From NCBI GenBank assembly GCA_030628225.1, contig DAOVRJ010000054.1, positions 1 to 11,511 of the forward strand: a DNA stretch of 11,511 nucleotides, read 5' to 3'. The stretch is from Candidatus Zixiibacteriota bacterium. GTDB taxonomy: Bacteria > SM23-81. The position numbers were made by a program, and so were the translations under genes. A model generated the notes under the pieces. That model was given only the letters and a program-made list of their open reading frames with translations, was not told the origin of the DNA and made no database searches. Below, piece after piece: positions 1 through 7,329 of this stretch. Position 1 is the stretch's first letter; each line of letters begins with the position of its first letter.

Positions 1-9
1 CATCACCAC

Positions 10-3000
10 CTACTCGGTGTATCCCAGAGATTTTAATTGCTCCCTGGTAGCCTCATCGATATCCCTTTGCTGAGATGCCACCGCCTCGCCCTGGGCCTGG
101 GCCAGCTTTTCCTCCAGACGCGGCCGCAGCAGATCCAGCACATCCTGATGCTGCTGAGCCAGGTTCCTTTTCTCCAGAGGATCTTCCAGCAGATGGAACA
201 GGGATGTTGAGGGAAGCCCGCGGGGATTGTTCTGGTTGGCCTCGATGAGTTTCCACGTCCGGGTGCGCAGAGAGTGGATCACATTGCCCTCGTGATCCTC
301 CTCGGAGAAGACATCCTGCACACCGGCCCAGGAACGGCCCGTCCATCCCAGGAAGCTCTCTCCCTGCATGGAGGGATGGGGCGGGATGCCCGCCATGGTC
401 AGGATGGAGGGCGCGACGTCCAGACAGCGTACCATCCGGTTATCCGTGGTGCCGGCCGCCTTCTGATGGGGAAGCTTGACGATGAGCGGCACGTGGATCT
501 GCTCCTCGTAAAGTGTAGTGCCGTGCCACCAGCCACCGTGTTCGTAAAACTCCTGGCCGTGATCCGAGGTAAGAATGATCAGCGCATCATCGTACAGGTC
601 GTTGTCCTTCAGCCATTGACACAGTTCTCCCACTGCCTGATCGACAAAGCGCACCTCCCCGTCATAGGTCTCGCTGTACTCTCCGGCCAGGCTCGGATGG
701 GGCCGGGGATTGCTCACCCGGGCGTAGCCAACTCCGTTGTAAGGATGGACGAAGTAGGGATCATGAGTCTCCATGTAGTGAATGAACAAGAAGAAACGGC
801 CGTTTTGTAGTTTCTCCAGCCAGGAGAGGGCGTTCTTGTTGACCACCTGGGCGTCCTGGTAGTAGTGGTACACGTGCTTGGCCTTGGAGAAGAAGCGCTC
901 CCGGACCAGTCTTAGCTGGTTGTATAAGGTGAGCTGAAAGCCGGATTCCGGTGAGAAGAAGAAATAGCGCGGTTTCAAGAAGATATACTCGTCGAAACCC
1001 TGTCCGAAATTGAAGATGGGAGCGATGTTGATGTTGTTGGCGAATCCCAGGGCGAAATATCCCTCTGCCGTCATCTGCTCCGCCACCGATACCACCGCGT
1101 CGGGAAGCATGTCCGGTTTGTAGATGGCTCGATGGGAGGATGGATACAGAGAGGTCAACAGGGTGGCCGTGGACGGACGGGTCCAGGAGGACTGGACGAA
1201 GTAATCCTGGAAGAGGATGGCATCGGTTGCCAGGGCGTCGATGTGGGGACTGGTCTGCGTCTCATAGCCGTAACAGTGAAGACGGTCGGCCCGCAGGGCA
1301 TCCACCATGATCAGGATCACGTTGGGCTTTTCTTTCAGGGCAATGGGAACGCCTTCCGAGAGGGGTGCTCGCGGCGGGCGGGAGGCCAGCCAGATCCCGC
1401 CGGCCACCAGGCCGGCCACCAGCACCATGATCACGAAAGCCACCAGGGAGCCGGCCACGGTCGTCAGCCGGCGCCAGGAGGTTTTTTCCAGCAGATGACG
1501 CAGCAGCAGCCGGGCCAGGATAAAGACGACCACGAAAGCAAAGAGCAAGAGAATCTGATAGGGAAGCCGAAAGGGCTGTTCCAGGAGGATATCGCGGACA
1601 ATCCGAAAGCGGGCCATGACGAAAGCGAAGAGGGCGAAGATGATGGACCAGTAGGTGGCATAGCTTCGCGCCGGGGTTGGCTTGCCCCAGAATAGGGCGC
1701 TCAGGATCCCCACTCCCAGGCCCAGCATGCCACCGATGATGGCATAGAGCGGACCGTACAGCAGGGGCGCGTAAAACAGAACCCATCTCTCGGGCAGGTG
1801 CGGCCTGGTCAGGATGATGATCACCGCCTCGACGATGCCCAGCAGAGCCCCGGCCAACAGGCCGGAGAGCAAGCCCGTCTTGAAGTGGACGAGAAGTTTC
1901 CGGGGCCGGCTCAACTTCACGCCTTCCTCGGGGACTCCGACCGTCAGCGTTTCCGCGTCCTGTTTCTGGAGATGGAGGAACTTCGGTTTGTAGCCGCCTT
2001 TTCTGGCCCAGAGGAAAAAGACACCGCTGAGGGTCATGGCCTCTGCGGCCCAAAACCCAAGGGCCGCAGAAAGGATCGCCTGAGAGTGTCCCAGGTGCCT
2101 GCCCAGGACCAGGGCCTGAACGATCTCCCGGGCTCCCTCTCCGGCCATGGTGGGGGATATCAACGTGGCGAAGATCTGTATGGAGGAGCCGAAGGTGACC
2201 AGCCAGAAGGACGCTCCCACCACTCCCACGGCCAGGGCGGTGAAGAAATACATGACTGCCGTGGTGAAGTGCCCGAAGAAGGCGAAGAGAGCGCAGGTCA
2301 CCAGCAGTCCTTTCTTATGTTTGTAGGCGGCGGCGGAGTGGTTGACCCGATTCACGTACTCGCGGATCTTTCCCTTGGCCGGCAGAGGCACCAAATTGAT
2401 AAAATACTGGATGGTACCAGGGTAGAAAAGGGCCAGAAAGAAGGCCAGGATAATGCCCGTGGCAAAGGGCACGGTAATGGCCACGGTGATGCCGGCATAA
2501 TCCCCCAGCAATTTGTATCCGAAAGGCAGAGCCACCAGAAAAGTCAGGAATATGCCCACGAACCCTAAGACCTTGTCGATGGCCAGGGCGGCCGCGCTTT
2601 CTATGCCGCGTTTGCTGAAGCGAGCGGCATCATAAAGCCGGTAGCCATCCAGGCCGATGGTGGAGGGCATGAAAGTTCCCAGGAAGCGGCCGATGAGAAA
2701 TGTTCCTATAATATGTCCGAAGGGAAAGCGCATTCCCTGGCCTATCAGCAGCAGGTGCCAGCGAAGCATATTCCCGAAGACGCCCGTGAATTTGATGCAG
2801 GTGGCCAAGATGGCGAACAGGAGAAACGTGCTCAACACGATCTTGGGCAGGTAATCCCTGATAGCCGAGACGGTGCTGATGTGCACGATGCGCACCTGAC
2901 CTCGCTGGCCGGAGACCAGCTGGACGTCCCTGGTCTTTTCGATGCCCGAGGTGTCCATGAAGGGAAGGACCTTGCCCACCAGCAGGGTCAATTTGCCTTT

Positions 3001-3306
3001 CAGGCTGGGAGTCAACCGCACGGTTTTTCCGTTATCAAGCTGAATTTGCGGCCCGATGTCCAGAATTCCTTGCTGACCGTCGGTGGTGAACAACGTCTCT
3101 CCGGCCATCACCTTAACCGTTGTCTGGTTGGGCAGGACAACCGCGATCTCGTCCTTAACGGCGAGCTTGTGGGTGAAAAGCAAATAGAACGCCCCGATGG
3201 TGATGACCACTTTGATGATGCCGGTGATGATGCTGCGCCGACGAGGTGGGAGATCTCTCCACGACTTCCTCATTCGCGACAGTATGGACATCGATTCTTC
3301 GGCCAT
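10..3306 (-). CDS. Flippase-like (LPG-synthase TM, UPF0104) membrane protein fused to a C-terminal sulfatase-fold/AP-superfamily domain
   Basis: This 1098-residue protein appears to be a fusion. Helix 1 spans about residues 25-45. Residues about 46-150 form a soluble, strand-rich insert. Residues about 153-435 match the lysylphosphatidylglycerol-synthase TM family (the MprF flippase half), with a GRFLGTFMPSTIGLDGYRL segment near 206-224 and MAGEGAREIV near 387-396. About five more helices follow (477-499, 510-541, 550-568, 582-606, 616-642). A sulfatase-fold domain starts near 660. It has metal ligand D669 (MVDALRAD), candidate nucleophile T709 (SWTRPSTA), THDP at 847-850, D915-H916 (SDHG) and H928. 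Thr replaces the Cys of formylglycine sulfatases, so phosphotransfer or phosphodiester chemistry outside the membrane is more likely than sulfate release. It ends in LKSLGYTE. A GGGAG ribosome site lies 4 bases before the ATG. It sits 29 bases downstream of the preceding phosphohydrolase gene, so the two probably share an operon. The substrate is unknown; membrane lipid headgroups are an inference. Confidence 0.88.
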   Translation of the reverse strand: MAEESMSILSRMRKSWRDLPPRRRSIITGIIKVVITIGAFYLLFTHKLAVKDEIAVVLPNQTTVKVMAGETLFTTDGQQGILDIGPQIQLDNGKTVRLTPSLKGKLTLLVGKVLPFMDTSGIEKTRDVQLVSGQRGQVRIVHISTVSAIRDYLPKIVLSTFLLFAILATCIKFTGVFGNMLRWHLLLIGQGMRFPFGHIIGTFLIGRFLGTFMPSTIGLDGYRLYDAARFSKRGIESAAALAIDKVLGFVGIFLTFLVALPFGYKLLGDYAGITVAITVPFATGIILAFFLALFYPGTIQYFINLVPLPAKGKIREYVNRVNHSAAAYKHKKGLLVTCALFAFFGHFTTAVMYFFTALAVGVVGASFWLVTFGSSIQIFATLISPTMAGEGAREIVQALVLGRHLGHSQAILSAALGFWAAEAMTLSGVFFLWARKGGYKPKFLHLQKQDAETLTVGVPEEGVKLSRPRKLLVHFKTGLLSGLLAGALLGIVEAVIIILTRPHLPERWVLFYAPLLYGPLYAIIGGMLGLGVGILSALFWGKPTPARSYATYWSIIFALFAFVMARFRIVRDILLEQPFRLPYQILLLFAFVVVFILARLLLRHLLEKTSWRRLTTVAGSLVAFVIMVLVAGLVAGGIWLASRPPRAPLSEGVPIALKEKPNVILIMVDALRADRLHCYGYETQTSPHIDALATDAILFQDYFVQSSWTRPSTATLLTSLYPSSHRAIYKPDMLPDAVVSVAEQMTAEGYFALGFANNINIAPIFNFGQGFDEYIFLKPRYFFFSPESGFQLTLYNQLRLVRERFFSKAKHVYHYYQDAQVVNKNALSWLEKLQNGRFFLFIHYMETHDPYFVHPYNGVGYARVSNPRPHPSLAGEYSETYDGEVRFVDQAVGELCQWLKDNDLYDDALIILTSDHGQEFYEHGGWWHGTTLYEEQIHVPLIVKLPHQKAAGTTDNRMVRCLDVAPSILTMAGIPPHPSMQGESFLGWTGRSWAGVQDVFSEEDHEGNVIHSLRTRTWKLIEANQNNPRGLPSTSLFHLLEDPLEKRNLAQQHQDVLDLLRPRLEEKLAQAQGEAVASQQRDIDEATREQLKSLGYTE

Positions 3307-3335
3307 ATTTCTCCCTTTTTTCGAGCACCCCGTTA

Positions 3336-5027
3336 TTATTCGATGTAGCCTAATGACCTGAGCCGTTCCTTGATCTTCTGGCTTTCCTGTTCCGAGTAAG
3401 TTTCCTCCTGGTCGCCCTCCTGGTCCAGGTCGGCTTTAACGTATTCCACCGGGTTGCGCTGCAGGAGTTCTTCGCTGAAGATCTCTCTCAGAACTTTGCC
3501 GTCCATATCGTCGGGCACGGGTAAGCCCATGGAATATAGGACCGTGGGTGCGATATCGGCGATGTTGGCCCCTTGAATTTGCCTGCCCTGTTGGATCATG
3601 CTGCCCCGGGCGATGAAGATCCCGTTGGAGCGGTGGAAACCCACGGGAAGATGTTCTGCGGAGCGGATGATCTTATGATCGCCAAAAAGCTGTCTCCCCA
3701 GATAGGCGTAGTCTCTGGCCACGAAGATCAGATCGGGGGCGAACTGGGCCTGTGGGCCGCTGTAAATTTCCTCCTTGAACCAAACCTGATCTACCACCTG
3801 GTTTTTTGTCCATGGATCGCGCAGCTGGAGAAGCTTTTCCTTGATCAGCTCCCTGAGCTGCTGGTATTCCTGGCCGGGATCTACCAGGCCGAACCCATCC
3901 CTTTTGACGTTGATGAATATCCCCTGGGTGGGTATGCTGACGAAAAAGGCCTTGGTGCGTTCCCAGTCGATGGCGCTCTGCACGTCCGACTTAAAGCTGG
4001 ACCGAGTGCCCCGGATTTTGTTCCTCACCATCCGTTGGATGTTCTCCGGGAGCAACTTCTTCATCCACGGTGACTCGCCGATGTTCATGGCCGTGCAGAA
4101 CAGTTTCTTGCTGATGGCCTGGCCGCGCTTTAATCTCAACAGGCCCAGCCGGGCCAGGTAGGTGTTGACGTTGATCCAGGCATGGGTGGAGCCGAAGCCG
4201 TGATCGGACATGATGAACAGCTGGGTCTTCTGGTCAAGCTGAGCCACCAGCTGGCCCAGCATCTCATCGAAGGTGGCAAAGCACTCGCGGATCTTCTCCC
4301 GGAGTAGAGCGGCTCTTTTTGTGGCGTACAGCTGGGTCTGGGGATCTATGTATTTCCAGAGAAGGTGCTGGATGCGATCGGCGAAGATGAAGACGATCAT
4401 AAAGAAATCCCACTGATGCTCCACCATCAAGTGAAAAAAGGCATCTCGCCGTTTTTGGAGAGAGTAAAGGATTTCCTGGAGGAAGGCCAGGGCATCCTCC
4501 AGGGCGTCCACGTCGTATTTGGGGATATCTATATTGACCACGAAGTCCCCGATGGCTTTCAGAAGCTGTTCCTTGAGCTCTGCTGGACTGGTGTATGTGG
4601 ATTCGCTGTCTGGGGTGAGCAGCCCGGAGATGCAGAACCCGTTGACCTTTTCCGGGGGATAGGTGATGGGCACGCTGACCAGGCCCACTTTTTTCGAGTG
4701 GTCGGCGAGGATATGCCACAGCTTTTTGCTTCGAAGAGATCTGGAGTTGACCAGAGGAGCCCGCGGGTCTCGCAGGAACGACTCCCGAAAATCATAGATG
4801 CCGTGTTTGCCGGGATTCTTGCCTGTAACGCATGTAGACCAGGCAGGGGGAGTGGTGGCGGGGATGGTAGAGGTCAGCTCGCCAGATGTTCCCTGCTCCA
4901 TGATTTTGCCCAGATTCGGCATGAGGCCGTCTTCGATCCAGGGCCGGAGCAGGGAAAAAGTTCCGCCATCCAGTCCCAGAAGGATGACCCTTTTTCCCGA
5001 ATTTGTCTTGGTATCTGTGGCGCTCAT
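3336..5027 (-). CDS. AP-superfamily phosphohydrolase (COG3379-like type I phosphodiesterase), no visible signal peptide
   Basis: This 563-residue enzyme has the alkaline-phosphatase/nucleotide-pyrophosphatase fold. Visible metal-site and catalytic residues are D20 (LLGLDGG), nucleophile T59 (ATTPPAWST), D217 and H221 (FADRIQHLLW), D275-H276 (SDHGFG) and H465 (VGFHRSNG). This is the usual two-metal set of the family, so hydrolysis of a phosphodiester or phosphomonoester is likely; the substrate is not readable. The N-terminus is polar (MSATDTKTNSGK) with no signal peptide or helix, so it looks cytoplasmic. After the catalytic core (about residue 510) comes an acidic, low-complexity linker (525-550) and the tail RLRSLGYIE. 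AAAGGA lies 9 bases before the ATG. It is followed after 29 bases by the membrane fusion gene. It is paralogous to the next gene upstream, which has a Tat lipoprotein signal instead. Confidence 0.88.
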   Translation of the reverse strand: MSATDTKTNSGKRVILLGLDGGTFSLLRPWIEDGLMPNLGKIMEQGTSGELTSTIPATTPPAWSTCVTGKNPGKHGIYDFRESFLRDPRAPLVNSRSLRSKKLWHILADHSKKVGLVSVPITYPPEKVNGFCISGLLTPDSESTYTSPAELKEQLLKAIGDFVVNIDIPKYDVDALEDALAFLQEILYSLQKRRDAFFHLMVEHQWDFFMIVFIFADRIQHLLWKYIDPQTQLYATKRAALLREKIRECFATFDEMLGQLVAQLDQKTQLFIMSDHGFGSTHAWINVNTYLARLGLLRLKRGQAISKKLFCTAMNIGESPWMKKLLPENIQRMVRNKIRGTRSSFKSDVQSAIDWERTKAFFVSIPTQGIFINVKRDGFGLVDPGQEYQQLRELIKEKLLQLRDPWTKNQVVDQVWFKEEIYSGPQAQFAPDLIFVARDYAYLGRQLFGDHKIIRSAEHLPVGFHRSNGIFIARGSMIQQGRQIQGANIADIAPTVLYSMGLPVPDDMDGKVLREIFSEELLQRNPVEYVKADLDQEGDQEETYSEQESQKIKERLRSLGYIE

Positions 5028-5178
5028 CTCGGCGCGTCCTTTCCGAAAAATCTGTTGAAATACAGGGCTCCCCGATTTCCTGGTCCCTTGGGAAAACCGG
5101 CGCTTGATTCGAGAGGACCAAACTGAATATTTTTTCTCGTCCCCTCAGGCCCATTTGGGCATTATCTCTGAGCCGCAG
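5028..5178. other. Intergenic gap between the two phosphodiesterase genes
   Basis: This 151-base stretch holds no convincing gene. A short inverted repeat, gcccatttgggc, lies at 5149-5160 just past the upstream stop codon. It has no T-run on the minus strand, so I do not call it a terminator. A ribosome site (AAAGGA on the minus strand, 5037-5042) sits at the downstream end. I see no clear promoter, so transcription from the upstream gene may read through. Confidence 0.4.
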
Positions 5179-7185
5179 TTACAGGAGAGCCTCTCCTGTC
5201 ATCTCCTCCGGCTGAGGGATTTCGAAGTGAGCCAGGACGGTGGGAGCCATGTCGATGATGTTCGGCTTATCCTTGGCCAGCTTTTGGTTACAGATGATGA
5301 TCCCCGGAGTGTCCTGGGTGTCGGAGGCGGCGTGATCTCCGCTCCATTTCCTGGTGTTGTCGGCCATCAGCTCTTTGGGTATGCCTCCCAGGGTGGTTTT
5401 CCAGGAGGTGCGATATCCATCCCTGAAGCCCAGACGGATGTCAGGAGCTTCCTGCAGATGTTTTCCATGATAGATGGAGTGGCCCTTGTGGGTTTTTAAC
5501 ATGACCTGTTCGCCTGTTTTCGGGTCGCGGAACTCTTCCAGCCCCCGGGCGATTCTGTCCACCACATCTTCGCACTCTCCATATGGAGAGACGATCCCCT
5601 GTCCCTCACGGCCCTCCAGATTGATATAAACCTGGCCCGTTCCCAGAGAGTAAGCCTGGGTTTGCTGCCAGTTCACCTCCTCGAGGAACTCCTTTTTGCT
5701 GTAGCTTTTCCCGTTCCTCAGGGTCATGAACCCATTTTGGACCAACCAGGAGTTCACGTGCAACCCCCTGCGGAAGCTATGGAAGCCGTGGTCCGAGAGG
5801 ATGATGAGCATATCATCCTGGCTAACAGCGGCCATAACCTGACCCACAACATGATCCATCTTCTGGTAGACCCGCAGGAGAGCATCTCCGTACTGGGCGG
5901 CCAGCTGGTCATCATAGCGGGGGTGTTTGGAGTCCAGCAGGCGGTAGAACATATGGGCGGCCCGGTCAGTGGCCGTGAAGACTGAGATGAACAGATCGTC
6001 GTTCCCCTTTTGGAGTTGGGCCAGGGTCATTTTCTCCCGCCAGTCCATGATGGAGAACATCTCCTCTAAAAAGACCTGCTCGCCGATTTTCTCGGAGTTC
6101 AGAGCTGAGGTGTCATGCACCCAGCCCACGGTCTTGAAAAGCCCATGGGTTTTGGCCAGCCGATGGGAGAAATCCGTGGGGGTGGAGATGGGAATATAGG
6201 GATCCCTGGGATCATAGCTCAGAGGCGAAAGATACAGGCGCACCTCGGGAGAGGTCTGAATGACGTAAAATCGGCAGATGGCCTTGGCGGTGAAGTGAGC
6301 GGTCATCTGAAATTGAACGGTGAACCACGGGCTCCAATGTCCCTCTTGTACTGAGTGTTTTTGATCTTGGAGCTGAATCCGGACCGATTTTGAACGCGAA
6401 TCTGGGGTGCATCGCAGCGGTGTTTTTAAGCGCGTCCTCCCTTTGCCGGCGATGTCCAGCGGTCCCTCGATAGAGGCTTTTAAGAAAGAGCCCGATGGCT
6501 GAAGTTTGAACAGCTTGCCGCCGGCGATGCTCTTGCCATTTTCTTTCCGGGAAAGGTCCGTGGCCAGGTAGAAGAAGGTGCTGTTTGTGCCCCGAAGATC
6601 CGGAGTGCCCAGGGCCGCAAGCACGCGACCCTTCTTGATGTGATCCGGGGGAAAGGAATAGGGCAGGTTGAGCACGGCGCTGCGCACTCCTGATTCCCCG
6701 GCCAGCACCCAGAAGGATCGGCCGTCCCGGTATGAGGTTCCGCTGGGGGGTTTCACCAACCGGCCCTGGGCATCGAATTCCGGGTCATCTGTCCGGCCAG
6801 TGGCCAGATTGGGTAGATAGGTGCGGGGATCTCTCTTGATTAGGTCGAAGATGTTATGTTCTCCGGGATTGGTCCCTGTGGCGAAGGTGGACCAGGCCAC
6901 CGGGGAGTTGGGTGGGTTGGTGGAGCCAAGATGGGCGTAGTATCCCGCGTCGACCAGGCTCTGCATGTGAGGAAGCTTGTTCTGTGACGCCCAGCTCTCG
7001 AATAAACTCGGCTCGACCCCGTCAAACCCAAGGATGATCAGCCTCTGCTTTGCGCTCGGCGAGCTCTTTTGGCCGCAGCCTAGCAGAAAAGGAAATTGTC
7101 CCACGCTTATGGCGGCCAGGCTGGCCCTGGCCGTTGTCTTCAGAAAATCCCTGCGTTTTATAGCGCCCTTTTTTCGTTTTGGCAC
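5179..7185 (-). CDS. Tat-exported lipoprotein, AP-superfamily phosphodiesterase/phosphohydrolase
   Basis: This 668-residue protein starts with GTG at 7183-7185; GAGG lies 5 bases upstream. The N-terminus has a twin-arginine motif (R11-R12-D-F-L-K), a short hydrophobic stretch and a lipobox FLLGC with Cys37. That predicts export in folded form followed by lipid anchoring. The AP core reads D55 (ILGFDG), Ser94 at the nucleophile position (PPNSPVAWST), D407 and H411 (TATDRAAH), D465-H466 (SDHGFH) and H618 (SGDHAA). Between the first half of the core and the DRAAH segment, about residues 205-330, lies a strand-rich insert absent from the 563-residue neighbour. It may be a carbohydrate- or substrate-binding module, which is inference. 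It stops right after MTGEALL and so lacks the LGY tail of its neighbours. The substrate is unknown. Ser instead of Thr as nucleophile is compatible with phosphatase chemistry. Confidence 0.87.
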   Translation of the reverse strand: MPKRKKGAIKRRDFLKTTARASLAAISVGQFPFLLGCGQKSSPSAKQRLIILGFDGVEPSLFESWASQNKLPHMQSLVDAGYYAHLGSTNPPNSPVAWSTFATGTNPGEHNIFDLIKRDPRTYLPNLATGRTDDPEFDAQGRLVKPPSGTSYRDGRSFWVLAGESGVRSAVLNLPYSFPPDHIKKGRVLAALGTPDLRGTNSTFFYLATDLSRKENGKSIAGGKLFKLQPSGSFLKASIEGPLDIAGKGRTRLKTPLRCTPDSRSKSVRIQLQDQKHSVQEGHWSPWFTVQFQMTAHFTAKAICRFYVIQTSPEVRLYLSPLSYDPRDPYIPISTPTDFSHRLAKTHGLFKTVGWVHDTSALNSEKIGEQVFLEEMFSIMDWREKMTLAQLQKGNDDLFISVFTATDRAAHMFYRLLDSKHPRYDDQLAAQYGDALLRVYQKMDHVVGQVMAAVSQDDMLIILSDHGFHSFRRGLHVNSWLVQNGFMTLRNGKSYSKKEFLEEVNWQQTQAYSLGTGQVYINLEGREGQGIVSPYGECEDVVDRIARGLEEFRDPKTGEQVMLKTHKGHSIYHGKHLQEAPDIRLGFRDGYRTSWKTTLGGIPKELMADNTRKWSGDHAASDTQDTPGIIICNQKLAKDKPNIIDMAPTVLAHFEIPQPEEMTGEALL

Positions 7186-7206
7186 AATAGCCTCTCTTTC
7201 TTAAGT

Positions 7207-7233
7207 TATGTACAAAAGAATACGTATATGCAA
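7207..7233 (-). promoter_or_regulatory. Weak candidate promoter for the Tat lipoprotein gene
   Basis: On the minus strand TTTGCA or TTGCAT (about 7228-7234) and TACATA (7207-7212) are separated by 15-16 bases, in an AT-rich 144-base gap just upstream of the ribosome site at 7191-7194. This is a loose match to a housekeeping -35/-10 pair. In AT-rich DNA such matches arise by chance. Confidence 0.2.
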
Positions 7234-7265
7234 AAAAAATGCCTAAAAGATAAAATTATCAAAAT

Positions 7266-7296
7266 CCGGGGATAAAATCAAGCAAATTCTCCCCGG
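7266..7296 (-). terminator. Possible hairpin after the decayed sulfatase gene
   Basis: A perfect 7-bp inverted repeat, ccgggga (7266-7272) and tccccgg (7290-7296), encloses a 17-base AT-rich loop. It starts 34 bases downstream of the pseudogene stop. On the minus strand the stem is followed by a T-rich but interrupted run (ATTTTGATAATTTTAT). The long loop and broken T-run make it a weak intrinsic terminator candidate. Confidence 0.3.
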
Positions 7297-7329
7297 CAAC
7301 AATTCACTTTGTCCAGCCCTTCTGTTTGC

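Noticed and set aside
274-810. Plus-strand open frame of 178 codons inside the membrane fusion gene
   Set aside because: It is antisense to the sulfatase-fold domain, whose metal ligands and motifs are intact on the other strand. The plus-strand product has no recognisable family and no ribosome site worth noting.
1798-2568. Plus-strand open frame of 256 codons
   Set aside because: It is antisense to the flippase-like helices. Its composition (many Gln, Gly and His) is what the complement of hydrophobic GC-rich codons gives, so it is a shadow.
4365-5126. Plus-strand open frame of 253 codons overlapping the 563-residue phosphohydrolase
   Set aside because: It is antisense to conserved catalytic segments and shows no family features.
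5149-5160. Terminator at the gcccatttgggc inverted repeat
   Set aside because: The stem is only 4-5 bp and no T-run follows on the minus strand.
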